A stretch of 64,000 nt of DNA from contig NZ_CP054931.1 in assembly GCF_013364355.1 (NCBI RefSeq), positions 434,001 to 498,000 on the forward strand. The letters are read 5' to 3'. A program made the position numbers and the translations under genes. Every line of letters starts with the position of its first letter. Positions within the stretch are counted from its first letter, which is position 1. Under the pieces are notes generated by a model. The model had not been told where the DNA came from, searched no databases, and saw nothing but the letters and a program-made list of their open reading frames with translations. Positions 42,006 through 50,626 of the stretch are shown piece by piece. The DNA is from Stenotrophomonas sp. NA06056 (lineage in GTDB: Bacteria; Pseudomonadota; Gammaproteobacteria; Xanthomonadales; Xanthomonadaceae).

Positions 42006-43348
42006 TCGCGCGGGATGCCGTGACGGTCCATGCGCCGGTACAGCGCCTGCCGGCTCAGTCCCAGCTCGTTGGCCGCCTGTGCGATGACGCCGTGGTTGCG
42101 CGCCAGCACTTCTTCGATACGCGCGCGGTCGGGATCGTTGCCGGCGCTCGGTGTCGGGCGTGGCGCAGCAGGCGCACGCGGCAGGTTGAGATCGGCAGCG
42201 TCGATGCGGTTGCCCGTGGCCAGCAGTTCGGCACGCTGGATCACGTTGCGCAGTTCGCGCACGTTGCCCGGCCACAGGTGGCGTTGCAGCGCAGTGGCGG
42301 CCGCGCTGGACAGCGGCTTGCCGATGCTGAGGAAATGCTCGGCCAACGGCACGATGTCGCCGGGGCGCTCGGCCAGCGGCGGCAGCGCCAGTTCCACCGT
42401 GTTGAGCCGGTAGTAGAGGTCTTCGCGGAAGGTACCCTCGCGGATCATTGCCGGCAGGTCGGCATTGGTCGCACTGACCACGCGCACCTTGACCTGGCGT
42501 TCGCGGTTGGAGCCCAGGCGTTCGAAGCGTCCGGTCTCCAGCACGCGCAGCAGCTTCATCTGCCCGCCCAGCGACAGGTTGCCGATCTCGTCCAGGAACA
42601 GCGTGCCGCCGTCGGCCGCCTCGAACTTGCCTTCGCGTGCCTTGTTGGCGCCGGTGTAGGCGCCAGCCTCCGCACCGAACAGTTCGGCCTCGATCAGTTC
42701 GGAGGGCAGGGCGCCGCAGTTCACTGCGACGAACGGACCCTTGGCCACCAGCGAGTTGGCCTGGATGATCTGCGCGATCTTTTCCTTGCCGGCGCCATTG
42801 GGGCCGGTGATCAGCACCGGCAGTTCCGAACGCGCGACCTGGCAGGCCAGGGCGATGACACGTTCGCTGGCGGGGTCGGCGAACACCGCGCCGCACAACG
42901 CGTACTTGTCTTCCAGTGCATGGCGCTGGCGCTGTTCGCGCTGGCGTCGCTGGTCCAGCTCGCGCCGGGCTTCGGACAGTTCCAGCAGGTTGTTGACGGT
43001 GGTCAGCAGCTTGCGGTCATCCCAGGGCTTGGCAAGGTAATCAGCGGCACCGGCCTTGACCAGGTCCACTGCGCTGCTCAGGTGCGTCCAGGCCGTCAGC
43101 AGGATCACCGGCAGATCGGGGTGGCGTTCGCGGATCTGCGCAAATAGTGCCTCGCCTTCCTCGCCGGAGGTGGTGTCCTCGCTGAAGTTCATGTCCTGGA
43201 TCACCAGGTCGACCGCCTGTGACTCCAGCAGCGCCAGCCCTTCGGCCGGGCTCTGCGCCAGCAGGGTGTCGATGTCGTGCAGGGAGAACAGCACGTCCAG
43301 CGCGGTACCCACGCTGGCGTTGTCGTCGATGATCAGGATCGCAGGCAT
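42002..43348 (-). CDS. NtrC-family sigma54-dependent response regulator
   Basis: This 448-aa activator has a receiver domain (phospho-acceptor Asp52 in VIQDMNFSED), an AAA+ domain with Walker A GPNGAGKE, GAYTGA in place of the usual GAFTGA sigma54-contact loop, Walker B GGTLFLDEIGN and the R-finger region (REDLYYRLN). The C-terminal Fis-type helix-turn-helix has VIAQAANELGLSRQALYRRM. It is translationally coupled to its kinase and is the likely activator of the sigma54 promoter found 5.2 kb upstream. It would bind the TGTCCG half-sites there. Confidence 0.93.
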   Translation of the reverse strand: MPAILIIDDNASVGTALDVLFSLHDIDTLLAQSPAEGLALLESQAVDLVIQDMNFSEDTTSGEEGEALFAQIRERHPDLPVILLTAWTHLSSAVDLVKAGAADYLAKPWDDRKLLTTVNNLLELSEARRELDQRRQREQRQRHALEDKYALCGAVFADPASERVIALACQVARSELPVLITGPNGAGKEKIAQIIQANSLVAKGPFVAVNCGALPSELIEAELFGAEAGAYTGANKAREGKFEAADGGTLFLDEIGNLSLGGQMKLLRVLETGRFERLGSNRERQVKVRVVSATNADLPAMIREGTFREDLYYRLNTVELALPPLAERPGDIVPLAEHFLSIGKPLSSAAATALQRHLWPGNVRELRNVIQRAELLATGNRIDAADLNLPRAPAAPRPTPSAGNDPDRARIEEVLARNHGVIAQAANELGLSRQALYRRMDRHGIPRE

Positions 43349-43484
43349 TCGGCGGCTTCTGGGAGGGCAGGGAAGCGCCGGAAAGCGTCGGCGCCGCGCA
43401 CGGAAAAGGGTGGATGACGCCGGAGCTTTCGGCGCCACCCACCAAGCATAGCCAAACCGATGGCGGCGCAGGGGCCGCCGGGCC

Positions 43485-43877
43485 TCAACGCCTTGGCGGC
43501 GGCGGAGGTGGGGGAGCCGGCCGCGGCGGCGGTGGCGCCAGCGCGGGGCGCCACTGGGCTACGTTCACCGGCACGGTGAGCATCCGGCCATCGCGGCGCA
43601 GCAGCAGGTGGACGGTGGCCGTCGATGCCGCCTGCACGGCGTCGGCGAGCTGCTCGATCTGCCGCACCGGCGAATCGTCCACGCGCAGGATGCGGTCGCC
43701 GCTGCGCACGCCGAAGCGGGCCTCCGGGCTGGCTGCATCCACGCGTACTACGCCCTCGGTGGAGCGCAGCGCCAGCCGCGCATCGTCCTGGCGCCACTCC
43801 AGCGTCTGCGCGCTGCTGCTGCCGGCGAGTACCGGCAGCGGCAGGGCCAACAACATCAGCAGTAGGCTGGCACGCAT
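43485..43877 (-). CDS. Periplasmic PDZ-domain protein with proline-rich tail
   Basis: This 130-aa protein has a signal peptide (ASLLLMLLALPLPVLAGSSS) and a PDZ-like core (LALRSTEGVVRVDAASPEAR, FGVRSGDRILRVDDSPVRQI, LRRDGRMLTVPVNV). It ends in a run of about 18 mostly Pro/Arg residues. No protease domain is present. PDZ-only periplasmic proteins bind C termini of partner proteins. It is 1 bp from the upstream permease gene, so it belongs to the efflux operon, where it may act as an adaptor or sensor for the kinase. This role is inference. Confidence 0.75.
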   Translation of the reverse strand: MRASLLLMLLALPLPVLAGSSSAQTLEWRQDDARLALRSTEGVVRVDAASPEARFGVRSGDRILRVDDSPVRQIEQLADAVQAASTATVHLLLRRDGRMLTVPVNVAQWRPALAPPPPRPAPPPPPPPRR

Positions 43878-43878
43878 C

Positions 43879-45093
43879 TCATGCCCCCCGCGTGGCGACG
43901 GCCGGCGGCACGGCAGCGGCACGGCGGGCCGGGCCGAACACGGCGATCTGGCCCAGCAACCACAGCAGTACCGCGCCCAGTGGCAGGTACAGCAGCGGCA
44001 TGCGCGGCAGCTCGTACATGTTCATCAGCGCCAGGTTGATGGCGTAGGCCGCCAGCATGCCCAGCACGATGCCCAGCGTGGCCAGCAGGAAGTTCTCGGT
44101 CTGGAAGTAGCGCAGGATCTGTCCACGGGTGGCGCCCAAGGCGCGGCGGATGCCGATCTGCTTGCTGCGCTGCTGCACCCAGAAGCTGGCCAGGCCGACG
44201 ATGCCCAGTGCAGTGACCACCAGCAGCGCGATGCACACGGTGACCAGCAGGCCAACCATCGAGCGGTCGTTCTTGAAGTAGTCGGCGCGCTGTTCCTGGT
44301 AGGTCAGCTTCTCGCGCACCAGGCGGTTGGGGTCGTTGTGCTCCAGCGCGGCCAGTGCGCCCTTCAGCACTTCATCGCGGCGCTCCGGCGAGGTCCGCAG
44401 CATGTACGGCCCGCGGGTGAAGTCGGTACGCACCGGCAGGATCATCGACAGGGTGCTGTTGTCGTTGTAGTCGGTCGGAGTGGCCAGGTGGGCGACCACG
44501 CCGACCACATGCAGCGCCTGGTTGCCCATGTAGAACGTCTTGCCCAGCGCACTCTGGTCCGGATACATCTTGGCGGCGACCTGCTGGTTGATGATCACCG
44601 GCGCGGCGCGGTCAGGTTTGGGATTCTTCTGCGCTTCTTCCAGGTCGATGTACTCGCTGGGCAGGAAATCGCGCCCGGCGACCAGTTGCAGGCCCAGCGT
44701 GGACAGAGCGTTTTCACCAACCATGTACTGCGACACGAAGGCTGTCGGGCGTTCCTGCTCCCGCTCGCGCGAGATGCTGGTGTTGCTCGAATTGCGGCGG
44801 AACGGCAGCTGGTTGACCTTGGCCACGCTGGTCACGCCGGGAATCGCGCGCAGCGACGCCAGGTCTTCGTTGGTGCGGGCCATGGCGTTGGTCTGCTTGC
44901 CGATGCCGTTGACCCGGACCATGACCAGTTCGTTCTCGACCAGGCCGCTGGGCTGGCTGATCTTCTCCACGCGCTGGGTGACCAGGAACAGGGCATTGCA
45001 GACGATGGCGCAGGTCAGGGCGATTTCCAGCACGATCAATGCGGCTGCGGTCTTGTGCCGGCGCAGGGTGCTGAGGATGGGGCGGATGTCCAT
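43879..45093 (-). CDS. ABC transporter permease (MacB/FtsX type), second
   Basis: This 404-aa permease has an N-terminal TM helix (TAAALIVLEIALTCAIVCN), a large periplasmic MacB_PCD domain, and a C-terminal FtsX domain with three TM helices (VGLLVTVCIALLVVTALGIV, LLATLGIVLGMLAAYAINL, LLYLPLGAVLLWLLGQIAV). The cytoplasmic coupling segment is RSKQIGIRRALGATRGQILRYF. It pairs with the other permease (45115-46419) as a heterodimer powered by the ATPase. The substrate is unknown. It overlaps functionally with MacAB-type mechanotransmission systems. Confidence 0.9.
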   Translation of the reverse strand: MDIRPILSTLRRHKTAAALIVLEIALTCAIVCNALFLVTQRVEKISQPSGLVENELVMVRVNGIGKQTNAMARTNEDLASLRAIPGVTSVAKVNQLPFRRNSSNTSISREREQERPTAFVSQYMVGENALSTLGLQLVAGRDFLPSEYIDLEEAQKNPKPDRAAPVIINQQVAAKMYPDQSALGKTFYMGNQALHVVGVVAHLATPTDYNDNSTLSMILPVRTDFTRGPYMLRTSPERRDEVLKGALAALEHNDPNRLVREKLTYQEQRADYFKNDRSMVGLLVTVCIALLVVTALGIVGLASFWVQQRSKQIGIRRALGATRGQILRYFQTENFLLATLGIVLGMLAAYAINLALMNMYELPRMPLLYLPLGAVLLWLLGQIAVFGPARRAAAVPPAVATRGA

Positions 45094-45114
45094 GGGATGT
45101 CCTCGTTCCGGTGC

Positions 45115-46419
45115 TTACTGCGACTTGAGCTGGATGGCCGGGGTGACCTGCATCGCGCGCCAGGCGGGCAGGAAGCCGGCAGCGATGCTGGCGAGCAGGG
45201 TCAGGCCGAGCGAGAGCAGCAGCATGCTGCCGTCCAGGTGGGCCAGCTTGGCGTAGTCCACCGGCTGCTGGCGCACCGCGTACAGGCCCAGCAGCGCCAG
45301 CCCGATACCGAGCACGCCACCGACCACGCCCACCGCACCCGCTTCGACCAGGCACTGCAGGAAGATCTGCCCGCGGCTGGCGCCCAGTGCGCGACGCACG
45401 CCGATCTCACCGCTGCGGCGCAGGAACTTGGCCAGCAGCAGGCCGACGGTGTTGACCAGGCAGACACCGAGGAAACCCAGCGCCAGCCACATCTGCAGGC
45501 GCACGTCGCTGGGCACCGCGTTGTTGAAGGTCAGCCATTCCATCACGGTACGCAGGCGCACATTGGCCGGACGCTCGAAACGGCCGGCAGCCCGCTGCTG
45601 GTCCGAATAGTTGACCAGGTAGCGGCGGTAGTCCTCGGCCTTGGACGGGTCAAGCTCCACCCAGTACTGGACCCAGGTGCACGGCGCGTTGATCGAGTTG
45701 CTGTCGTCGTCGGGGGCGCCGTCGCGGAAGCAGTTCATGTTGCCGTTGCTGCCGAACTTCAGGTCCATCGCGGTGGACAGCGGCATCATCAGATCCTCTT
45801 CGCGGCCGTAGTTGCCCACGGTCAGGTCGAAGAAGTGCGGTTCCGGATTCCAGGTGTCCATCACGCCGATCACGCGCAGCGAATGGCCATCGACACGGAC
45901 CTGGCGGCCGACACTGTCGGCACCCTGGAACAGCTTGTCGTTGATCACCTTGGACAGCACCACAACGCGGGCGCGACCGTCATCGTCGCTGGCCGTCCAG
46001 GCACGGCCATACAGCATCGGCACGTTGAACATCGGGAAGAAATCGGCCGAGGTCCAGCGCGTATCGATGTTGAACGGCTTCAGCGTGCTGCCTTCCGGCT
46101 CGACGGTCACATCGCCGGCACTCATCATCGCCTGGCGCTCGCCACGCTTCTCGCGCAGCAGCGTCTCGGCATCGAAACGGGTCATCTGGGTCTCCGGCTC
46201 TTCACCGGTCAGGTAACCCGAGCGCGGGCGCGGATCAACCTGTACGTAGAACAGGCGGTCGCTCTTGTCCGGGATCGGATCGCCGGACAGCACATGGAAC
46301 ACGGTCAGGGTGGTCATCGAAGCACCGATGCCCAGCGCGATGGCCACCACCATCAGCGCGGTCAGTACCTTGTTGCGGCGGAAGCTGCGCACCGCCAGTC
46401 GGGCGTAGTAGGCGAACAT
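45115..46419 (-). CDS. ABC transporter permease (MacB/FtsX type), first
   Basis: This 434-aa permease has TM1 (LTALMVVAIALGIGASMTTL), a MacB_PCD periplasmic domain, and a C-terminal FtsX region (LALGFLGVCLVNTVGLLLA, coupling helix EIGVRRALGASRGQIFLQCL, then two more TM helices). It shares topology with the downstream permease but is clearly diverged from it, supporting a heterodimeric transporter. It lies 10 bp downstream of the ATPase gene. Such systems move peptides, lipids or lipoproteins, or act as mechanotransmitters without classical transport. Confidence 0.9.
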   Translation of the reverse strand: MFAYYARLAVRSFRRNKVLTALMVVAIALGIGASMTTLTVFHVLSGDPIPDKSDRLFYVQVDPRPRSGYLTGEEPETQMTRFDAETLLREKRGERQAMMSAGDVTVEPEGSTLKPFNIDTRWTSADFFPMFNVPMLYGRAWTASDDDGRARVVVLSKVINDKLFQGADSVGRQVRVDGHSLRVIGVMDTWNPEPHFFDLTVGNYGREEDLMMPLSTAMDLKFGSNGNMNCFRDGAPDDDSNSINAPCTWVQYWVELDPSKAEDYRRYLVNYSDQQRAAGRFERPANVRLRTVMEWLTFNNAVPSDVRLQMWLALGFLGVCLVNTVGLLLAKFLRRSGEIGVRRALGASRGQIFLQCLVEAGAVGVVGGVLGIGLALLGLYAVRQQPVDYAKLAHLDGSMLLLSLGLTLLASIAAGFLPAWRAMQVTPAIQLKSQ

Positions 46420-46429
46420 GGTCGTGCCC

Positions 46430-47152
46430 TCACTCGTTGACGGCGACGATGCGACGTGGGGTGGCCAGCACCGGCTCGCGCACCAGGTCGGTGACCTGGC
46501 CGTCGACGATGTGTACGTTGCGCTGCGCGCGTGCGGCCAGTTCCGGGTCATGGGTGACCATGACGATGGTGGTGCCGGCGGCGTTGATCTCTTCCAGCAG
46601 TTCCATCACGCCACGCGCCATCTGCGTGTCCAGGTTGCCGGTCGGTTCGTCAGCCAGCAGCAGGCGCGGGCTGCCGGCCAGGGCACGGGCAATCGCCGCG
46701 CGCTGCTGCTGGCCGCCGGAGAGTTCGTTCGGGTAGTGCTTCATGCGCGAGCCCAGGCCAACCTGGCTCAGCGCCTTTTCAATGCGCTCGCGGCGCTCGC
46801 CGGCGCTCATCCTGCGGTAGCGCAGCGGCACGTCGACGTTGTCGAACAGGTTGAGGTCCGGAATCAGGTTGAAGCCCTGGAAGATGAAGCCGATCTTCTG
46901 GTTGCGCAGGCGGCTGCGCGCGTCATCGCCGAGCTTGCTGACGTCCTGGCCATCAAGCATGTAGGTGCCGCTGGTGAAGGTCTCCAGCAGGCCGGCGATG
47001 TTGAGGAAGGTGGTCTTGCCGGAGCCGGATGGGCCGGTGACGGCGACGAACTCGCCTTCCTTGACCTGCAGTTCCAGTGAACGCAGCGCGTGGGTTTCCA
47101 CCTGTTCGGTACGGAAGACCTTGGCGACCGAACGCATTTCGAGCATGTACAT
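46430..47152 (-). CDS. ABC transporter ATP-binding protein (MacB/LolD class)
   Basis: This 240-aa ATPase has Walker A GPSGSGKTT, the Q-loop IGFIFQGFNLIPDLNLFDNV, the signature LSGGQQQRAAIARALAG, Walker B LLLADEPTGNLD and the H-loop VTHDPELA. Substitutions such as QG after FIF are common in the MacB/LolD class. It energises the two neighbouring permeases. The start at 47152 (MYMLEMRSVAKVF) is chosen; it is 31 bp after the adaptor stop. Confidence 0.95.
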   Translation of the reverse strand: MYMLEMRSVAKVFRTEQVETHALRSLELQVKEGEFVAVTGPSGSGKTTFLNIAGLLETFTSGTYMLDGQDVSKLGDDARSRLRNQKIGFIFQGFNLIPDLNLFDNVDVPLRYRRMSAGERRERIEKALSQVGLGSRMKHYPNELSGGQQQRAAIARALAGSPRLLLADEPTGNLDTQMARGVMELLEEINAAGTTIVMVTHDPELAARAQRNVHIVDGQVTDLVREPVLATPRRIVAVNE

Positions 47153-47183
47153 GGGGTGTCCTCTCTCCAGGATGTATGAGTTG

Positions 47184-48461
47184 TCAGTTGACGGAGACGC
47201 GTTCGGCGTCCTTGAACAGGTCGCTGCCCGAGACCACGATGCGGTCCCCCGGCTGCACACCCGACTTGATTTCCACTTCGCCCAGGCTGCTGACGCCCAG
47301 TTCGACCGGACGGCGCACCGCAGTGCGGCCGTCCATCACGTACGCCACGCCGTTGCCCTGTTCCACGAACGGGCCGCGCTCGACCTTCATGACGTTCTTG
47401 CGGGTATCCAGCAGCACCCGCACCGACATCCGCTGGCTCTGGCGCAGGCCTTCCGGCTGGGCCGCAGCGAAGCGGACGCGCGCGTTGACTTCGCCGTTGA
47501 CCACTTCCGGCGACACCGCGCTGATCTCGCCCGGGAACGGCTGGCCGTTGCCGCCGGTCAGCTGCGCCGGCATGCCGATCGCCAGATCGCGCGCGAAGCT
47601 CTCGGGCACCTTGATCTCGACTTCGAACTTGGACAGGTCGACCACGCCCAGCACCGGCGCGTTGGCGGCGAGGTTGGTGGCCTGGGTGGCCTGCACCTGG
47701 CCCACCTGGCCGTCGAACGGTGCGCGCAGGGTCAGCGCGTCCACCTGTCGCTGTACTTCGGCCACCACGGCCTTCTGGCGGTCGGCCAGCAAGCGCTTGT
47801 TGCGTGCGTCCAGATCCGCGCCCTGGCTCTGCAGGCGCGCATCGGTGGTGGCATTGGCCAGGCTGATGTCGGCCTTCTTCAGGGTGTCCTGGGCCTTGGC
47901 CAGATCGATCTGCGGCACCGCACCACCATCGAAGCCGCGCTGGTAGCGCTGCAGGTCGCGGTCGGCGGCCTGGCGCTCGATGCTGGCCTGGTCGGTTTCC
48001 TTGCGTGACTTGGCCCGGGCCAGGGTCGCATCCAGGTTGGCGCGGCTGGCCTCGGCCTCCAGGCCGGCCAGGGTGGCCTCCTCCTGCGCCAGCTTGCTGC
48101 GCAGCTCGGGGCTGTCGATGATCGCCAGCTCCTGGCCCTTCTTGACCACGTCGCCGGCCACCACCTTCAGGTCGACGGTGCCAGCGGAGATCGCATACAG
48201 CACCGGGCTGTTGGCGGCGATCACGCGGCCGTCGGCGGCGATGTCGCGCACCAGGTCGCCACGCTGGACCTCGGCAATGCGTACCCGGCTGCTGTCGAAC
48301 GAGCGGCTGGCGTTGGACCAGGCATGCACGGCCCAGCCGATGCCGGCGAGCAGGGCGATGCCAGCCAGGGCCGGCCAGCGGTAACGGTGCCATGCGGCCT
48401 TGGGCGCACTGGCCGAAGCGGAGGAAACGATCTGGTCCTGGGCGGAGGTGTCGCGGATCAT
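47184..48461 (-). CDS. Periplasmic adaptor (MacA/HlyD membrane-fusion family)
   Basis: This 425-aa adaptor has an N-terminal TM anchor (WPALAGIALLAGIGWAVHAW), a biotinyl-lipoyl half (VAGDVVKKGQELAIIDSPEL), a long alpha-hairpin coiled coil (about residues 120-240), the second lipoyl half with RAPFDGQVGQVQATQATNLA, beta-barrel and membrane-proximal domains. It bridges the ABC complex to an outer-membrane channel, which is not encoded here. It is the first gene of the operon and lies 35 nt after the predicted start of transcription from a sigma54 promoter. Confidence 0.92.
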   Translation of the reverse strand: MIRDTSAQDQIVSSASASAPKAAWHRYRWPALAGIALLAGIGWAVHAWSNASRSFDSSRVRIAEVQRGDLVRDIAADGRVIAANSPVLYAISAGTVDLKVVAGDVVKKGQELAIIDSPELRSKLAQEEATLAGLEAEASRANLDATLARAKSRKETDQASIERQAADRDLQRYQRGFDGGAVPQIDLAKAQDTLKKADISLANATTDARLQSQGADLDARNKRLLADRQKAVVAEVQRQVDALTLRAPFDGQVGQVQATQATNLAANAPVLGVVDLSKFEVEIKVPESFARDLAIGMPAQLTGGNGQPFPGEISAVSPEVVNGEVNARVRFAAAQPEGLRQSQRMSVRVLLDTRKNVMKVERGPFVEQGNGVAYVMDGRTAVRRPVELGVSSLGEVEIKSGVQPGDRIVVSGSDLFKDAERVSVN

Positions 48462-48505
48462 CGGGTTCGTGCCTGTCGGTGGTGCCAGAGTGGTGCTCTA
48501 CACAA

Positions 48506-48522
48506 AGCACACAGCGTGCCAA
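48506..48522 (-). promoter_or_regulatory. Sigma54 (-24/-12) promoter of the MacA-like efflux operon
   Basis: Read on the minus strand, TTGGCACGCTGTGTGCT aligns with the sigma54 consensus (TTGGCACG then TGC): the invariant GG and GC are exactly 10 nt apart. It is 45 bp upstream of the adaptor start codon. The same operon encodes an NtrC-type sigma54 activator, which makes a chance match unlikely. Confidence 0.8.
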
Positions 48523-48564
48523 CTTTATTTCCTTTTCCATCAATGATTTGCAGATCTTCCTCGG

Positions 48565-48633
48565 CTGTCCGGGTGTCCGCGGACACCTTTCCGGACACTT
48601 TCATTAAGCGGACAGGAGGGGGCTGGCGGACAC
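48565..48633. promoter_or_regulatory. Enhancer-like cluster of TGTCCG/CGGACA half-sites
   Basis: Six copies of the half-site lie within 69 bp: TGTCCG at 48566 and 48574, CGGACA at 48580, 48592, 48609 and 48627. Two meet as the perfect palindrome GTGTCCGCGGACAC (48573-48586). The cluster is about 45-125 bp upstream of the sigma54 -24 element, the normal distance for an NtrC-type upstream activating sequence. It abuts glmS, whose promoter must lie in the same stretch. Confidence 0.65.
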
Positions 48634-48675
48634 GCAGGCTAGAATGCGGCGACCGTCTTCAAGGAAATGCGTGAC

Positions 48676-50514
48676 ATGTGTGGAATCGTAGGTGCGATCG
48701 CCCAACGGGATGTGGTGCCGGTCCTGATCGAAGGACTGAAGCGATTGGAATACCGTGGTTACGATTCCTCCGGTATCGCCGTGATCGATCAGGCCGAACG
48801 GCCCGACGTGCGCCGCGTGCGCCGTACCGGTCGTGTCTCTGAAATGGCCACTGCTGCCGAGGCCGAAGGCTTCACTGCCAGCCTGGGCATCGGCCACACG
48901 CGTTGGGCCACGCACGGTGGCGTTACCGAGGCCAATGCGCATCCGCACATCAGCCACGGCGTGGCGCTGGTGCACAACGGCATCATCGAAAACCATGAAG
49001 AGCAGCGCGAGAAACTGCGCGCGCTGGGCTATACCTTCGAGTCGCAGACCGATACCGAAGTGATCGCCCACCTGATCCACCACCACCTGAAGAATGGCGA
49101 TGACCTGCTGGTCGCGCTGCAGCACACGGTCAAGGAACTGACCGGTGCCTACGCACTGGCCGTGGTCAGCCGTGCCGAACCAGAACGTTTCGTCTGTGCG
49201 CGCATGGGCTGCCCGTTGCTGGTCGGCCTGGGCGAGGGCGAGAATTTCGTGGCGTCCGATGTGTCGGCCGTGCTGTCGGCCACGCGCAAGGTGATCTTCC
49301 TGGAAGAGGGCGACACCGCCGAGATCCGCCGAGAGGGTGTGCGCATCTTCGACGGCAACGATCAGCCGGTCGAGCGCGACGTGCACCTGTCCGATGTCTC
49401 GCTGGCCTCGCTGGAGCTTGGCCCGTACCGCCACTTCATGCAGAAGGAAATCCACGAGCAGCCGCGTGCACTGGCTGACACCATCGAAGCGGCGATCGAC
49501 GCCGGTGGTTTCCCGGCCGAGCTGTTCGGCAAGAATGCCGCGGCGGTACTGTCGGGCATCGAAGGCGTGCAGATCCTGGCCTGCGGCACCAGCTACTACT
49601 CGGGCCTGACCGCGCGCTACTGGATCGAGGCCATTGCCGGCCTGCCGTGCAGCGTGGAAATCGCCAGCGAGTACCGCTACCGCGCTGCGTATGCCAACCC
49701 GAAGCACCTGATCGTGACCATCTCCCAGTCCGGCGAAACGCTGGATACGATGGAAGCGCTGAAGTACGCCAAGTCGCTGGGCCACAAGCACACGCTGTCG
49801 ATCTGCAACGTGCCGGAAAGCGCGATTCCGCGTGCCAGTGAACTGGTCTGCTACACCCGCGCCGGCGCCGAGATCGGCGTAGCGTCGACCAAGGCCTTCA
49901 CCACCCAGCTGGCTGCGCTGTTCCAGCTGACCGTGGTCCTTGGCAAGCTGCATGGCCGCGTTGATGCCGCGCAGGAAGCGGACTACCTGGAGCAGCTGCG
50001 TTTCCTGCCGGGCAGCGTGCAGCATGCGTTGAACATGGAGCCGCAGATCGCTGCATGGGCCGAGCGCTTCGCACGCAAGAGCAGTGCGCTGTTCCTGGGC
50101 CGCGGCCTGCACTATCCGATTGCTCTGGAAGGCGCGCTCAAACTCAAGGAAATTTCGTACATCCACGCCGAGGCCTACCCGGCCGGCGAGCTCAAGCACG
50201 GGCCGCTGGCGCTGGTGGACGAGGACATGCCGGTGGTGGTGATCGCACCCAATGACAGCCTGCTGGAGAAGGTCAAATCCAATATGCAGGAGGTGCGGGC
50301 GCGTGGCGGTGAGCTGTTTGTGTTCGCCGACCAGGACAGCAACTTCAACGAATCCGAAGGCGTGCACGTGATCCGCACGCCGCGCCATGCTGGCGTGCTC
50401 AGCCCGGTGGTGCACACCATTCCGGTGCAGCTGCTGGCATACCACACCGCGTTGGCACGCGGCACCGACGTGGACAAGCCGCGCAACCTGGCCAAGAGCG
50501 TGACGGTGGAGTAA
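48676..50514 (+). CDS. glmS: Glutamine-fructose-6-phosphate aminotransferase (isomerizing)
   Basis: This 612-aa enzyme makes glucosamine-6-phosphate, the first step of UDP-GlcNAc synthesis. Its glutaminase domain opens with nucleophilic Cys2 ([20 protein letters not shown]), so ATG 48676 is certain. Two SIS domains follow ([36 protein letters not shown]) and the C-terminal KSVTVE carries the conserved ending that helps form the active site. It shares the upstream region with the divergent efflux operon. No glmS ribozyme-like leader is visible, as expected outside Firmicutes. Confidence 0.97.
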   Translation: MCGIVGAIAQRDVVPVLIEGLKRLEYRGYDSSGIAVIDQAERPDVRRVRRTGRVSEMATAAEAEGFTASLGIGHTRWATHGGVTEANAHPHISHGVALVHNGIIENHEEQREKLRALGYTFESQTDTEVIAHLIHHHLKNGDDLLVALQHTVKELTGAYALAVVSRAEPERFVCARMGCPLLVGLGEGENFVASDVSAVLSATRKVIFLEEGDTAEIRREGVRIFDGNDQPVERDVHLSDVSLASLELGPYRHFMQKEIHEQPRALADTIEAAIDAGGFPAELFGKNAAAVLSGIEGVQILACGTSYYSGLTARYWIEAIAGLPCSVEIASEYRYRAAYANPKHLIVTISQSGETLDTMEALKYAKSLGHKHTLSICNVPESAIPRASELVCYTRAGAEIGVASTKAFTTQLAALFQLTVVLGKLHGRVDAAQEADYLEQLRFLPGSVQHALNMEPQIAAWAERFARKSSALFLGRGLHYPIALEGALKLKEISYIHAEAYPAGELKHGPLALVDEDMPVVVIAPNDSLLEKVKSNMQEVRARGGELFVFADQDSNFNESEGVHVIRTPRHAGVLSPVVHTIPVQLLAYHTALARGTDVDKPRNLAKSVTVE

Positions 50515-50543
50515 CACTGGACGTGGCTGGTTGAGAGCGAAAC

Positions 50544-50573
50544 AAGGGGCGGTCCGGGAGGATCGCCCTTTTT
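50544..50573 (+). terminator. Rho-independent terminator of glmS
   Basis: An 11-bp stem with two G-U pairs (AGGGGCGGTCC with GGATCGCCCTT), a four-base loop and five T residues lie 29 bp after the stop codon. Confidence 0.85.
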
Positions 50574-50626
50574 CGTTCCCGCGTGGCACCATGCGTCTAC
50601 CAGGCCTGCTGCATCACGGAGGATGC

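Noticed and set aside
48634..48675. glmS ribozyme/riboswitch leader
   Set aside because: The leader is only about 40 nt from the probable TAGAAT -10 (48640-48645) to the start codon, far too short for the ribozyme, which is a Firmicutes feature.
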